Source: Acidihalobacter yilgarnensis
GTDB taxonomy: Bacteria; Pseudomonadota; Gammaproteobacteria; DSM-5130; Acidihalobacteraceae
Direction of reading: 5' to 3'
Length of the DNA: 64,000 bases
NCBI RefSeq assembly: GCF_001753245.1
Contig: NZ_CP017415.1
Coordinates: 310,001-374,000, forward strand
Under the pieces are notes generated by a model. The model was not told the origin of the DNA and searched no databases. It saw nothing but the letters and a program-made list of their open reading frames with translations. Below are positions 17,418 to 26,993 of the stretch, one piece after another (the first letter of the stretch is position 1; each line of letters starts with the position of its first letter). A program made the position numbers and the translations under genes.

Positions 17418-19081
17418 CACAGCCACCTCAGCCAGCGGTTGAGTCGGGCGGAAACACGGAACAGTGTTCGACCGAACAGGGAGTAGAAATCGCTGATGTA
17501 CAACTCGCGGGAGAGATGCGTGTAGGCGGAGAGCCACACAGCGCCATTGCGAGGGCCATTGTCGTGCCGGTCGGATCGATACACGAGCAGCCAGCCCGCG
17601 AAGATGACCAGCGCGGCCAGACCTACTAGGGTGTAGAAAAAGGGTTGCGTGATGCCGGCAGCGTGGTAGATGGCTAGGCGCATGGCTTCGTCCGGATACA
17701 GGAATACGCCGAACGCATAACTAATGAGGGTGTAACCGACCACGATGATCAGCAGGGAGAAGACGGCGAGCGCGATCATGCGCCAGGGATCCGCGGTCTC
17801 CATGCGGTGTATCGAATAGAGCAGCTGCGCACCCGTCATCCAACCGAAGAAGAGTAGGATCACCGCCCCTTGTTCCTGCAAGATGTCGTTGCTGACAAAC
17901 CAGTGCGCGAAGCCGAGCAGCAGCGCCGGGGTGGCGACGGTGAGCAGGGCCATCGTCAGCCAGGAGGGCTTGCTGGCGCTCGGTTGACGCTCGACTACGA
18001 AGGTGTAGACGCTGTTCTTCGGCACGTCGTCGCTGTGCCGGGCGCGGCCGATAACACTACCCGAGCTGAGAAATAAGGTCCCCTTGAACAGACCGTGGGC
18101 GATGAGATGGAAGATGGCCAGCGAGAACGCGCCCAGACCGCATTCCATGATCATGAAACCCATCTGCCCCATGGTTGAATAGCCCAGCGATTTCTTGATG
18201 TCGTTCTGGATGAGCATCAGCATCGAGCCGATGATCGCGGTGAACAGACCGACGAAGAAGGCCCAGTGCAGCACCGGGCCGGCGTCAATGAACAGCGGTG
18301 CGAAGCGGTTGATGATGAAGGCGCCCGCGTTGACGATGCCCGCGTGCATCAAGGCTGAGACGGGCGTTGGGCCCTCCATGGTATAGGGCAGCCAGGTGTG
18401 CAGCAGGAATTGTGCGGAACGCGCAAACGCCGATAGCACGATGAGCGCGGATGCGGTCATCACCACCGGGAGGCCTTCGGTTGTGATCGAGGGGTTATCG
18501 CGCACCAGTTCGAACAGATGGGGCAGATAGAGCGTGCCATAGGCGTGATAGAGCAGGGCCACGGCAATTACGATCGGGATGTCGCCGAGTCGGTAGGTTA
18601 AAAGGGTCCAGAGTGCGTAGCGCTGGGCGCTGCGGCTGCGCGTCTCGAAGCCGAGCAGGAAATACAGCAGCACCCCAATGAGGTGCCAGGCGACTAGCAG
18701 CAGGATCAAGTTGCCGGCCGTGACCATGAGTATCAGCGAGGCCGTCATCAGGTCGAGCAGCATGAAGAAATGCGCGTAGCGGGGTTCTTCTGCCATGTAG
18801 CGCAGCGAGTAGATGTGCACGACCAGACTGATTGCGGCGATGACCAGGGCCATCAGCGTGCCCAACGGGTCGAGTAGGAGCAGGGTTTGGCTGGTTTGTG
18901 GGGCGCCGGAGTGATGTTCGAACAGTTGTCCGGCAAAGAGCACGGCGGCCGCTAGCGCGGTGAGTACACTGAAGGTCGCGCTGATCTTGCCGGCGCGCAG
19001 CGGAGCGCCGGCGGGCGCCAGTCTGACGGCGCCCGCCGAGACCAGGGGTAGAGAGATGAGCAGTAAGAGCAGTACGTCCAT
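17417..19081 (-). CDS. dabB: DabB, NuoL-like cation-translocating subunit of the DAB pump
   Basis: 554 residues, a proton-conducting antiporter-like membrane protein related to NuoL/MrpA. Visible family motifs include LLVAWHLIGVLLYFLLGF, WLPYTMEGPTPVSALMHAGIVNAGAFIINRF and the lysine-bearing QNDIKKSLGYSTMGQMGFM. It supplies ion flux to energise DabA. It is the first gene of the minus-strand operon that converges on the carboxysome operon. Confidence 0.92.
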   Translation of the reverse strand: MDVLLLLLISLPLVSAGAVRLAPAGAPLRAGKISATFSVLTALAAAVLFAGQLFEHHSGAPQTSQTLLLLDPLGTLMALVIAAISLVVHIYSLRYMAEEPRYAHFFMLLDLMTASLILMVTAGNLILLLVAWHLIGVLLYFLLGFETRSRSAQRYALWTLLTYRLGDIPIVIAVALLYHAYGTLYLPHLFELVRDNPSITTEGLPVVMTASALIVLSAFARSAQFLLHTWLPYTMEGPTPVSALMHAGIVNAGAFIINRFAPLFIDAGPVLHWAFFVGLFTAIIGSMLMLIQNDIKKSLGYSTMGQMGFMIMECGLGAFSLAIFHLIAHGLFKGTLFLSSGSVIGRARHSDDVPKNSVYTFVVERQPSASKPSWLTMALLTVATPALLLGFAHWFVSNDILQEQGAVILLFFGWMTGAQLLYSIHRMETADPWRMIALAVFSLLIIVVGYTLISYAFGVFLYPDEAMRLAIYHAAGITQPFFYTLVGLAALVIFAGWLLVYRSDRHDNGPRNGAVWLSAYTHLSRELYISDFYSLFGRTLFRVSARLNRWLRWL

Positions 19082-19572
19082 CGGTTTCCCGTCCCTTATT
19101 GTCTAGCGGTCGGCTGGCTGTCCCGTATACCAGCAGTCCAGTCCGTTGGCGCTGCCAGCACAGTCATCTGCCAGCGGTCGGGTGTGAGGTTGCGTTTCTG
19201 CATATAGAGGCCCTGGAGCCGGATGATCATGGATCGTCTCCCTGCTGGCAGCAATCTGCGCACCCGCGTGCGCGTGGTCTCCCAAATATCCGCTTATGCG
19301 ATTCATCAATTTACGTGATGCAAAGTCGTTCAGCTATAGGCGAATTTAATCTGAAATCAGCATGCGGATGCAAGCCCCCGAAGTGTCTGGATTGCGAGGC
19401 CGATATCGGTATGCGTCCTGGCGCGTCCGTTGACATTTCAATGTCGTGGCATGCTGACTGCGCGTCGCGGATTGAAAGCGGTATGATGCCCGAGGGATTA
19501 GCCGTCCTTGGCGGTGGAGACGCTAAACTGTTGGCGGTCGGGTTAACTTCGATAAGAACAGGAGACGATTGC
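19082..19572. other. Gene-free intergenic region between dabB and an outer-membrane barrel
   Basis: About 490 bp with no convincing gene; the one long plus-strand frame is an upstream extension of the barrel gene without family features. It should hold the promoters for the divergent dab operon and barrel gene. A dyad CATCA-N7-TGATG lies at 19304-19320. A perfect palindrome, GACATT-TC-AATGTC at 19432-19445, overlaps a consensus TTGACA (19430-19435). Both could be regulator sites. Confidence 0.5.
19432..19445. promoter_or_regulatory. Palindrome overlapping a TTGACA element
   Basis: A perfect 6-2-6 inverted repeat whose left arm is part of TTGACA at 19430-19435. No strong -10 lies 17 bp downstream (GCTGAC). 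It is a candidate operator for the barrel gene at 19573. The binding protein is unknown. Confidence 0.3.
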
Positions 19573-20385
19573 ATGAATAGATGGACTGTAGTGGCTGCCG
19601 GCATGTTGCTGGCGTCTGGGGGCACGGCCTGGGCGGGCGAGGTCAATACGACCATCGTCAACGCCGATCGCTATCTTTCCGTGCAGGTGGGCGGGTTGCA
19701 GCAGAATTACCGCGAGACAAATAATGGCACGGTGCCGGACAAGGAGCAGGGCTTCATTCCGCGCATCGGCGTGGAGTATTCCCTGCTCGGTTTGGAGCGA
19801 CCCTTCCGCTTCGTGCTCGGCGCGAGCTATGCGAGCGGCAATACATACTACAAAGGTGGCTTACAGAACGGGACGCCGTACGATACCAACACCGGCAATC
19901 ATATCTTGGACGCCCATGTCGGCCTTGGCTACGCCTTCGGTTTTGGCTCCTTCGCACTGACGCCAGGTATCGAGTATGGCGAGCATAGCTGGGAGCGCAA
20001 CATCAATCATGGCACCAGTAGCGGTTACCAGGAACGATATGGCAACCAGTACATGGCTGCCACATTGGAAGGGCAATTCGCGTTGAGCCAGAGCACCGTG
20101 CTGAGCCTGTCCGGCGCCTACGGCACCACGCTCAATCCGACGATGACCAATAATCTGTATCCAGGTCTAACGTATTATCTCGGTACCAAGCCTTGGGCGA
20201 GGGTGGGCCTCAAGCTCGATTATGCGGCCTATAGCAATTTGCATATGGGTGTCCAATTGAGCTACACGCGCTTCGCATACGGGGTCTCATCCCTCTATCC
20301 CGTCGGTAACAATCTCGGCACCTACGAACCCAACAGCGAGACTAGGCAGACCGCGTTCGACCTTTCGCTGAGCTACAATTTCTAA
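19573..20385 (+). CDS. Putative outer-membrane beta-barrel protein
   Basis: 270 residues with a Sec signal peptide ending near residue 21 (GGTAWAGE). Alternating amphipathic strands run through the protein and it ends in an aromatic LSYNF, the usual barrel C-terminus. The ATG at 19573 follows an aggagacg ribosome binding site. No known family is recognised. It stands alone, divergent from the dab operon; function unknown. Confidence 0.75.
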   Translation: MNRWTVVAAGMLLASGGTAWAGEVNTTIVNADRYLSVQVGGLQQNYRETNNGTVPDKEQGFIPRIGVEYSLLGLERPFRFVLGASYASGNTYYKGGLQNGTPYDTNTGNHILDAHVGLGYAFGFGSFALTPGIEYGEHSWERNINHGTSSGYQERYGNQYMAATLEGQFALSQSTVLSLSGAYGTTLNPTMTNNLYPGLTYYLGTKPWARVGLKLDYAAYSNLHMGVQLSYTRFAYGVSSLYPVGNNLGTYEPNSETRQTAFDLSLSYNF

Positions 20386-20457
20386 TCTGACTTACTGATT
20401 CTCTAGAGTCTATGTCGCCGGGTCGCCCCGGCGGCATCGTGTCAGGCGGAGGTTGTA

Positions 20458-21129
20458 ATGGCTGCTGCTATGCTTGACGGACTGCCTGCCGGCTCGCTGG
20501 TATTCATGGGGGGCGTTTTCGCGCTATCGGCCGGTTTAGTCATACGTAGAGCACCATGGCGTCGCTTCATCGACGAACCCGCGTTGATCCATCTGTTCAT
20601 CGCTACGGTGCTGTGCCTGTCGGCGCTTTGGCAGCTGAGGGCAGGCACCGCGCCTGGGCTTGCGCTGCACTTTCTGGGGATCTCCACCCTTACCCTCATG
20701 TTTGGCTGGGCGCTGGCACTCGTGGCCGCCGCGCTGGCGCTGCTCGGCAGCGCCCTGGTCTGGGGGGCGCCATTGGCATCGCTGCCGATGGATGTGCTCG
20801 TTGTTGCGGTCCTGCCGGTGGCGGTGTGCTGGTGGTTGTACCGCCTGGTGATGCGTTATCTGCCAGCGCATCTCTTCGTGTATCTCTATCTATGCGGTTT
20901 TTTGGGTGGGTTGCTCAGCACGGTCGTCAGCGTATTTGCCGTCGCGGGCCTGCTGGGCTTGAGTGGCGTCTATGCGCCTGATCGCTTGATGCGCGATTAT
21001 CTGACCTACCTGCCACTGTTAGCATTCCCTGAGGGTTTGCTCAACGGCATGCTGCTGACTGCCCTGGTCGCATTGAGGCCCACCTGGTTGGCCACGTACA
21101 GCGATGCGCGTTATTTGAAAGGCAAATAG
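20458..21129 (+). CDS. CbiM-like energy-coupling factor transporter permease
   Basis: 223 residues, about six membrane segments. It resembles the CbiM-like S-component family through HFLGISTLTLMFGWALALVAAALAL and the late AFPEGLLNGMLLTALVALRPTW. CbiM proteins bind Co or Ni for ECF uptake, but the N-terminal metal-binding MHI motif of true CbiM is absent and no ATPase genes are nearby. The metal and role are therefore open. It is preceded by a ggaggttgtaatg start. Confidence 0.65.
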   Translation: MAAAMLDGLPAGSLVFMGGVFALSAGLVIRRAPWRRFIDEPALIHLFIATVLCLSALWQLRAGTAPGLALHFLGISTLTLMFGWALALVAAALALLGSALVWGAPLASLPMDVLVVAVLPVAVCWWLYRLVMRYLPAHLFVYLYLCGFLGGLLSTVVSVFAVAGLLGLSGVYAPDRLMRDYLTYLPLLAFPEGLLNGMLLTALVALRPTWLATYSDARYLKGK

Positions 21130-21228
21130 CGGCTGCGGTCGGATTTGGCTAAGATTTGTGGAGATCGCCGCGTCACGAACGCGGCGGCGCGTGTATGACA
21201 ACATCTGCGATTACAAAGGGAGAAAGCC

Positions 21229-21564
21229 GTGGTAGCGAGTCGAAAGGCTGTATTGATCGGGGGAGCCGTGGCCATGCTGTGGCTATGGGGCAGTGTGGCG
21301 ATGGCGGCCGGCGACATTGCCGCAGGGCGAGCCAAGGCTGCGATGTGCATGAGCTGCCACGGCGCACAGGGCATCAGCGCTGTGCCGACCTATCCTAACC
21401 TGGCCGGTCAGAAGGAGGCCTATCTGGTCAAGGCGATGCACGAGTTCAAGGATGGCACTCGCAAGAATGCGACCATGAATGCCATGGTGGCTGCGCTGAG
21501 TGACAAGGATATGGACAATCTTGCTGCCTACTTCAGCAGCCTGAAGTCCGCAAGCTGCAAGTAA
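21229..21564 (+). CDS. Periplasmic class I c-type cytochrome
   Basis: 111 residues starting at GTG, with an aaagggag ribosome binding site. Signal peptide to ~residue 27 (VAMAAGD). One haem site CMSCH (C40, C43, H44), followed by [14 protein letters not shown] and a likely methionine ligand in NATMNAM. This is the cytochrome c553/c4-like small family of electron carriers. It could serve respiratory sulfur or iron oxidation; the partner is unknown. Confidence 0.88.
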   Translation: MVASRKAVLIGGAVAMLWLWGSVAMAAGDIAAGRAKAAMCMSCHGAQGISAVPTYPNLAGQKEAYLVKAMHEFKDGTRKNATMNAMVAALSDKDMDNLAAYFSSLKSASCK

Positions 21565-21587
21565 GGCGCTAGCGTAGCGCGATGTTC

Positions 21588-21614
21588 GGGCGGGACGGGT
21601 GCACAGGCCCGCCC
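21588..21614. terminator. Hairpin between convergent cytochrome and CopD-like genes
   Basis: A 7-bp GC-only stem (21588-21594 with 21608-21614) lies between two convergent stop codons. No T-run follows on either strand, so termination would be weak or Rho-assisted. Confidence 0.35.
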
Positions 21615-21623
21615 CGTCCGATA

Positions 21624-22088
21624 TCAGGCGGCCGACATCAAGGGCCCGGCGCTCGCGATGGCAACCACGACCAACCCCAAGATCAGGTTGATTCCGATGA
21701 GCATGCGGATTTGCCCGAGCCGGCGGCCGGCCTCGGCAAAGTCTTCCACTGCGATGGCAAGGCGCATGCGCTTGAAGGGGGCGAAGAAGATGTGGGCGTA
21801 CATCGCCATCATCACCAGCCCGATACCGAACATGGCGTGGATGTAGGGCGCGGTCTTCATGCCGCCGAGGTAAGCGAACATCATCCACAAGCCGGTGCCA
21901 AGCAGTAGTAGTACCGCCAACCACACCCAGGGGAAGAAGCGCGCGAAGGTGGCTTCCCACAGACGCAGGCGCGCGGGCGCCTCGAGTACAGCTGCGGCGG
22001 CGGGGCGTAGGGCCATATAGGCGAAGAACATGCCGCCGACCCAGACGACGGCGGAGAGCAGGTGCAGGGTAATCAGCAGCATCAGCAT
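21624..22088 (-). CDS. CopD-like integral membrane protein
   Basis: 154 residues with four predicted helices. HLLSAVVWVGGMFFAYMALRP is the pattern of CopD-domain / DUF4149-like membrane proteins, with a histidine and tryptophan near the N-terminus. YIHAMFGIGLVMMAMYAH in the third helix offers further histidines that could bind haem or copper. It is a single gene, convergent with the cytochrome. Function not established. Confidence 0.65.
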   Translation of the reverse strand: MLMLLITLHLLSAVVWVGGMFFAYMALRPAAAAVLEAPARLRLWEATFARFFPWVWLAVLLLLGTGLWMMFAYLGGMKTAPYIHAMFGIGLVMMAMYAHIFFAPFKRMRLAIAVEDFAEAGRRLGQIRMLIGINLILGLVVVAIASAGPLMSAA

Positions 22089-22252
22089 GGCGGTTCCTTG
22101 TCGCGTGGTATCCCGGAAGACGGGGTGGCGCCGGCATTGTGCGTCATGGCATGTACGGGAGACAACATTGTGTGCCTGACCAAGGGCTGTAAATCCTCAT
22201 CCGATGGGTTAGAGTTCGCGTCCTTAGAATCTAGACTGAGGTAGGCTTCCGC

Positions 22253-22945
22253 ATGGCTAACGACAACCTGATTGCACCTTCCATCCTCTCAGCGGACTTC
22301 GCGCGTCTGGGCGAGGAGGTCAAACACGTACTGTCGGCGGGGGCCGATATCGTCCACTTCGATGTCATGGACAATCACTACGTGCCGAACCTGACCATCG
22401 GCCCACTGGTATGTAAAGCGCTGCGGGATCACGGCATCACCGCGCCCATCGATGTCCATCTGATGGTCAAACCGGTAGATCGGATCATCCCGGATTTTGC
22501 CGAGGCGGGCGCGAGCTACATCACCTTCCACCCCGAAGCCAGCGAGCATGTGGATCGTAGCCTGCAGCTGATCCGAAGCTTGGGTTGCAAGGCCGGGCTG
22601 GTATTCAATCCGGCAACGCCATTGTCCTATCTGGACTACGTCATGGATAAGGTAGATATGATCCTGCTGATGTCCGTGAACCCTGGCTTCGGCGGTCAGG
22701 CATTCATTCCGACCACGTTGGACAAGCTGCGCGCGGCGCGTGCACGCATTGACGAATCCGGTCTGCCGATCCGCCTGGAGATCGACGGTGGCGTGAAAGT
22801 GGACAACATTCGCGAGATCAAGGCGGCGGGCGCGGATACCTTTGTTGCTGGCTCGGCGATTTTCGGTGCAGGTCGGGCGGAAGACGCGAATCGTTACGAC
22901 AGCGTCATCGCCGCAATGCGCGATGAGCTTTCCAAGGCGGGGTGA
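22253..22945 (+). CDS. rpe: Ribulose-phosphate 3-epimerase
   Basis: 230 residues, a TIM barrel starting [17 protein letters not shown]. Metal-site motifs are [12 protein letters not shown] and DVHLMV, and VNPGFGGQ plus EIDGGVK are the phosphate-binding end. It interconverts ribulose 5-P and xylulose 5-P in the Calvin and pentose phosphate cycles. gph starts 7 bp downstream, the common rpe-gph pairing. Confidence 0.97.
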   Translation: MANDNLIAPSILSADFARLGEEVKHVLSAGADIVHFDVMDNHYVPNLTIGPLVCKALRDHGITAPIDVHLMVKPVDRIIPDFAEAGASYITFHPEASEHVDRSLQLIRSLGCKAGLVFNPATPLSYLDYVMDKVDMILLMSVNPGFGGQAFIPTTLDKLRAARARIDESGLPIRLEIDGGVKVDNIREIKAAGADTFVAGSAIFGAGRAEDANRYDSVIAAMRDELSKAG

Positions 22946-22952
22946 TCGCATC

Positions 22953-23639
22953 ATGCTGCGACGTCCGAAGCTGATTCTGATCGATCTCGACGGTACGTTG
23001 GTCGATAGCGTGCCGGATCTCGCATGGTGTGCGAATGAAACCTTGATTCGCCTGGGCATGGCGCCGCACGATGAATCAGCGGTCCGCTGCTGGGTCGGTA
23101 ATGGCGTTGACCGTTTGTTGGAGCGGGCCCTGGTTAACGATATCGACGGTATGCCGGATCTGGAGCTGCGTGCCCGGGCCATTCCGATTTTCTACGAGCT
23201 TTACGCAGAGCACACGGCTACGCGCAGCCGCTTGTATCCAGGAGTAGAAGCGGGCCTGGATGCCTTCGCAACGTTGGGTTGTCGTATCGGTTGCGTGACC
23301 AACAAGGCTGAACGCTTTACTCTGCCGCTGCTGGAAAAACTCGGTATTCTCGGCCGCTTTGAGTTGGTGGTCAGCGGCGACAAATTACCCGAGCGCAAAC
23401 CCTCGCCACGACCGCTGTTGTACGCGGCTGAACACTTCCGTGTGGCGCCTGAGGACTCGACCATGATCGGCGATTCCCGCAGTGATGTTGCGGCCGCCCG
23501 TGCGGCAGGATTCCAGATCGTGTGCGTCAGCTACGGTTACAATCATGGCGTCGATATTCGCGAGGAGCGGCCCGATGCGGTGGTCGATTCGATGGATGAG
23601 GTGGTGGCGCTGTTCGAACTCGATACGGCGGGCCCATAA
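22953..23639 (+). CDS. gph: Phosphoglycolate phosphatase
   Basis: 228 residues, HAD superfamily. Nucleophile motif DLDGTLVDS near the N-terminus, TNKAERF as motif II, the conserved lysine in ERKPSPRPL, and MIGDSRSDVAAARAAG as motif III/IV. It removes 2-phosphoglycolate, the product of RuBisCO oxygenation or DNA repair. The ATG at 22953 follows rpe closely; longer frames run into rpe. Confidence 0.95.
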   Translation: MLRRPKLILIDLDGTLVDSVPDLAWCANETLIRLGMAPHDESAVRCWVGNGVDRLLERALVNDIDGMPDLELRARAIPIFYELYAEHTATRSRLYPGVEAGLDAFATLGCRIGCVTNKAERFTLPLLEKLGILGRFELVVSGDKLPERKPSPRPLLYAAEHFRVAPEDSTMIGDSRSDVAAARAAGFQIVCVSYGYNHGVDIREERPDAVVDSMDEVVALFELDTAGP

Positions 23640-23683
23640 CACGTCGCTTACGTTCCTCTAGCCAAGCGACGGTTGGCTGTGCT

Positions 23684-23689
23684 TATAAT
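23684..23689 (+). promoter_or_regulatory. Candidate -10 element for the trp leader transcript
   Basis: A perfect TATAAT stands about 60 bp before the leader peptide and 163 bp before trpE. No good -35 is visible at 17 bp. A 6-bp hairpin (AGCCAA / TTGGCT) that may end gph transcription lies just upstream. Confidence 0.45.
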
Positions 23690-23747
23690 CGGACCTCGGC
23701 GCGGGCGCGCTGAGGTTAACGACGACATAAAACCGACAGATTCCGAT

Positions 23748-23801
23748 ATGGCCTTTTTTCGAGTCAAAGCGATGTGGTGCGCGATGCGATGGTGGCGTTG
23801 A
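23748..23801 (+). CDS. trpL: Putative trp operon leader peptide
   Basis: A 17-codon reading frame, MAFFRVKAMWCAMRWWR, with three tryptophan codons, two adjacent, just before the stop. This is the hallmark of trp attenuator leaders (E. coli trpL also has adjacent Trp codons followed by Arg). It lies 51 bp before trpE. The Trp codons sit next to sequence able to pair with the following CCAC segment. No clear intrinsic terminator with a T-run is seen, so the exact attenuation mode is open. Confidence 0.7.
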   Translation: MAFFRVKAMWCAMRWWR

Positions 23802-23852
23802 TCAGGCTTCGCTGACCACGCACGTTCGCAATCCCAGACTCGGAATTACGCC

Positions 23853-25346
23853 ATGAGCCCTGAACAGTTCGCCCAACTCGCCCAGCGCGGGTTCAATCGC
23901 ATACCCGTCGTCCGCGAGGTACTCGCGGATCTCGACACCCCGCTTTCCGCCTACCTCAAGCTTGCCGACGCGCCCTATACCTATCTATTTGAATCGGTAG
24001 AGGGCGGCGAGAAATGGGGGCGTTATTCCATGATCGGCCTGCCGGCCCGCGATATCGTGCGCGTACGCGGGCAAGAGGTGACGGTCGAATCGGCAGGGCG
24101 GGTGGTCCTGCGCGAAGAAGCTGCGGACCCGCTCGCCTGGATCGAGGCCTTTCAGGCGCGCTATCACGTGGCCGAGCGGGATGATCTACCGCGCTTTACC
24201 GGCGGCCTGGTCGGTTACTTCGGCTTCGATACCATTCGCTATATTGAACCACGCCTCGCGCATGGCGCCGACGGCAAGCTTGATCCCATCGGCAACCCCG
24301 ACATTCTGCTCATGGTGTCCGAGGAGGTCGTGGTATTCGATAACCTGAGCGGCAAGCTTTCCTGCATCGTCCACGCCGATCCTTCCGAACCGGAGGCGCT
24401 GGTGCGTGCCGAAGCGCGCCTGGAGACACTGTCGGCACGTCTTCGCGAAGCGCATGCGGGGTACCGGGCGCAAAAGGCGGCGCGGTGTGTCGACGAGTCG
24501 GACTTCGAGTCGAGCTTTAGCCGCGAGGGTTACGAGGATGCAGTACGCCGCATCCGCGAATACATCGTCGAAGGCGACGTCATGCAGGTGGTGCCGTCGC
24601 AGCGCATGTCGATCCCTTTTTCGGCGAGGCCGTTGGACCTCTATCGCGCGCTGCGTCAGCTCAACCCCTCGCCCTATATGTATTACCTCGACCTCGAGGA
24701 TTTCCATATTGTGGGTTCTTCGCCGGAAATCCTGGCGAGGCTGGAGGATGGGCTGGTCACCGTGCGTCCGATCGCCGGCACGCGTCCTCGTGGCCGCGGT
24801 GAGGCTGAGGATCGCGCCTTGGAGCGCGAGTTGCTTGCCGATCCCAAGGAGTTGGCCGAGCATCTCATGCTGATTGATCTGGGCCGCAATGATGCTGGGC
24901 GCGTCAGCGAGGTGGGTACGGTTGAGGTCACCGAGCAAATGGCCATTGAGCGCTATTCGCACGTCATGCACATCGTTTCGCACGTGACCGGGCGTTTGCG
25001 GCCTGGGCTGGGCGCGATGGATGTGCTGCGGGCGACCTTTCCTGCAGGTACGGTCAGCGGCGCGCCCAAGATCCGCGCACTGGAAATCATCGACGAGCTG
25101 GAGCCCGTACGTCGCGGCATCTATTCGGGCGCGGTCGGCTATCTTGCCTGGAACGGCAATATGGATACCGCGATCGCGATTCGTACCGCCGTCATCAAGA
25201 ACGGTACCCTGCACATCCAGGCGGGGGGCGGCATCGTCTACGATTCGGTGCCTGCGACCGAATGGGAGGAGACGTTGAACAAACGTCGCGCCATGTTCCG
25301 TGCCGTTGCCCTGGCCGAGGCCGGGCTTGATGGCGTACACCGGTGA
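23853..25346 (+). CDS. trpE: Anthranilate synthase component I
   Basis: 497 residues. The chorismate-binding core includes [36 protein letters not shown] and [17 protein letters not shown]. The N-terminal [16 protein letters not shown] region corresponds to the tryptophan feedback site. With TrpG it makes anthranilate from chorismate and glutamine. It is the first gene of a trpE-trpG-trpD-trpC cluster with a Trp-rich leader upstream. Confidence 0.97.
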   Translation: MSPEQFAQLAQRGFNRIPVVREVLADLDTPLSAYLKLADAPYTYLFESVEGGEKWGRYSMIGLPARDIVRVRGQEVTVESAGRVVLREEAADPLAWIEAFQARYHVAERDDLPRFTGGLVGYFGFDTIRYIEPRLAHGADGKLDPIGNPDILLMVSEEVVVFDNLSGKLSCIVHADPSEPEALVRAEARLETLSARLREAHAGYRAQKAARCVDESDFESSFSREGYEDAVRRIREYIVEGDVMQVVPSQRMSIPFSARPLDLYRALRQLNPSPYMYYLDLEDFHIVGSSPEILARLEDGLVTVRPIAGTRPRGRGEAEDRALERELLADPKELAEHLMLIDLGRNDAGRVSEVGTVEVTEQMAIERYSHVMHIVSHVTGRLRPGLGAMDVLRATFPAGTVSGAPKIRALEIIDELEPVRRGIYSGAVGYLAWNGNMDTAIAIRTAVIKNGTLHIQAGGGIVYDSVPATEWEETLNKRRAMFRAVALAEAGLDGVHR

Positions 25347-25359
25347 GGGAGGACCAGCC

Positions 25360-25962
25360 ATGCTTTTGATGATCGACAACTACGATTCCTTCACCTACAA
25401 CCTGGTTCAGTACCTTGGTGAGCTGGGCGCGCAGGTGGAGGTCCGCCGTAACGATGCCCTCGCGCCGGAGGATATCGAGCGCCTCGCACCTTCGCACATC
25501 GTTATCTCTCCTGGGCCGTGCACGCCGAACGAGGCCGGCATCTCGCTGGCCGTGGTCGAGCGCTTCGCGGGGCGGATTCCCATTCTCGGCGTCTGCTTGG
25601 GGCACCAGTGCATCGGTCAGGTGTACGGCGGTCGCGTGATCCACGCGCGCGAGATCATGCATGGCAAGACTTCGCCCATTCATCATGCCGGCGCCGGGGT
25701 GTTCGCGGGACTGCCCAATCCCATGCAGGCGACGCGCTACCATTCGCTTGTCGTCGCACACGAGGGGCTTCCCGAGATATTGGAAGTGACGGCGTGGACC
25801 GAAGACGGCGCGGGTGGCTTTGACGAGATCATGGGCCTGCGCCACCGCGAGCTGGCGGTCGAGGGTGTGCAGTTCCACCCCGAATCCATCCTTAGTCCGC
25901 AGGGGCACGATCTGCTGGCCAACTTCCTGCGCGTGGATTCGCCGCGGAGGGCTGCCGCATGA
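25360..25962 (+). CDS. trpG: Anthranilate synthase component II (glutamine amidotransferase)
   Basis: 200 residues, class I glutamine amidotransferase. It starts [19 protein letters not shown]; the nucleophile cysteine is in [11 protein letters not shown] and the HxE pair is in QFHPES. It supplies ammonia to TrpE, and may double as PabA because no other copy is seen here. The start at 25360 follows a gagggagga ribosome binding site. It overlaps trpD by 4 bp. Confidence 0.96.
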   Translation: MLLMIDNYDSFTYNLVQYLGELGAQVEVRRNDALAPEDIERLAPSHIVISPGPCTPNEAGISLAVVERFAGRIPILGVCLGHQCIGQVYGGRVIHAREIMHGKTSPIHHAGAGVFAGLPNPMQATRYHSLVVAHEGLPEILEVTAWTEDGAGGFDEIMGLRHRELAVEGVQFHPESILSPQGHDLLANFLRVDSPRRAAA

Positions 25963-26993
25963 ACCTGCCCGATGCCATCGCTAGGTTGCTTGCGCGCGAA
26001 GATCTCAGCACCGCCGAGATGAGCGATGTCATGGGGCTCATCATGGGAGGGGAGGCGAGCGCAGCGCAGATCGGTGCCTTTCTCATGGGGCTTGCGATGA
26101 AGGGCGAAACCGTTACCGAGGTCGCTGCCGCGGCGCATGTGATGCGTAGCCTGGCCAAGCCGGTGCATATCGACACGGTGGGCGTCGTGGATATCGTCGG
26201 CACCGGCGGTGACGGCGCACGCACCTTCAACGTCTCGACCACGGCCAGCTTTGTGGTCGCCGCCGCCGGCGGGCGTGTGGCCAAGCATGGCAACCGTTCG
26301 GTATCCAGTTCGTCTGGCTCGGCGGATGTACTGGAGGCCATCGGTGTGCCTCTGGATCTGAATCCGGAGCAGATCGCACGTTGTGTGGAGGAAGTCGGTG
26401 TCGGCTTCATGTTCGCCCCGATGCACCATGCAGCGATGAAGCACGCCATCGCGCCACGGCGCGAAATGGGTGTGCGCACGATTTTCAATGTACTCGGCCC
26501 GCTGACCAACCCCGCTGGTGTGCCTAACCAGCTGCTGGGCGTATTCAGTCCGCGCTGGCTGGAGCCGCTGGCCGAGGTGCTCAAGCGCCTCGGTAGCCGG
26601 CATGTCATGGTCGTGCATGCCGAGGATGGGCTTGACGAAATCAGCATCGCCGCGCCTACGCGCATTGCCGAGCTGCGCGATGGCCGGATTTCGAGTTATC
26701 GCTTGGCGCCGGAGGATTACGGGTTGGTACGCGCGCCCCTGGATGCGATTCGGGTCGATGATCCCGCCGCGAGTCTGGCCATGATGTCGGGCGTGCTGGC
26801 GGGCGAGTTGGGCCCCGCCCGCGACATCGTACTACTCAATGCAGGGGCGGCTCTTTACGTCTCTGGGCACGCGACGGATGTGGCGAATGGCGTGCTTCTT
26901 GCGGCCAAAGCGATCGATAGTGGAGCAGCACGTGCCCGACTCGACGCGCTCGCTCGCTTCACCCGGCAGCTTGTCGAGGAGCGGCAAGGATGA
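25959..26993 (+). CDS. trpD: Anthranilate phosphoribosyltransferase
   Basis: 344 residues. Phosphoribosyl pyrophosphate-binding [14 protein letters not shown] and the [18 protein letters not shown] motif are present, as is [16 protein letters not shown]. It attaches ribose phosphate to anthranilate. It overlaps trpG and trpC by 4 bp each, so the three are translationally coupled. Confidence 0.97.
   Translation: MNLPDAIARLLAREDLSTAEMSDVMGLIMGGEASAAQIGAFLMGLAMKGETVTEVAAAAHVMRSLAKPVHIDTVGVVDIVGTGGDGARTFNVSTTASFVVAAAGGRVAKHGNRSVSSSSGSADVLEAIGVPLDLNPEQIARCVEEVGVGFMFAPMHHAAMKHAIAPRREMGVRTIFNVLGPLTNPAGVPNQLLGVFSPRWLEPLAEVLKRLGSRHVMVVHAEDGLDEISIAAPTRIAELRDGRISSYRLAPEDYGLVRAPLDAIRVDDPAASLAMMSGVLAGELGPARDIVLLNAGAALYVSGHATDVANGVLLAAKAIDSGAARARLDALARFTRQLVEERQG

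Noticed and set aside
19099-19572. N-terminal extension of the outer-membrane barrel gene
   Set aside because: The in-frame stretch has no family pattern, and a clear ribosome binding site plus signal peptide start at 19573.
23754-23759. T-run in the trp leader as a terminator
   Set aside because: The six T are two Phe codons within the leader peptide and have no stable hairpin before them.
24186-25379. 397-codon minus-strand frame opposite trpE
   Set aside because: trpE is complete in the sense direction. The antisense frame shows no domain and no ribosome binding site.
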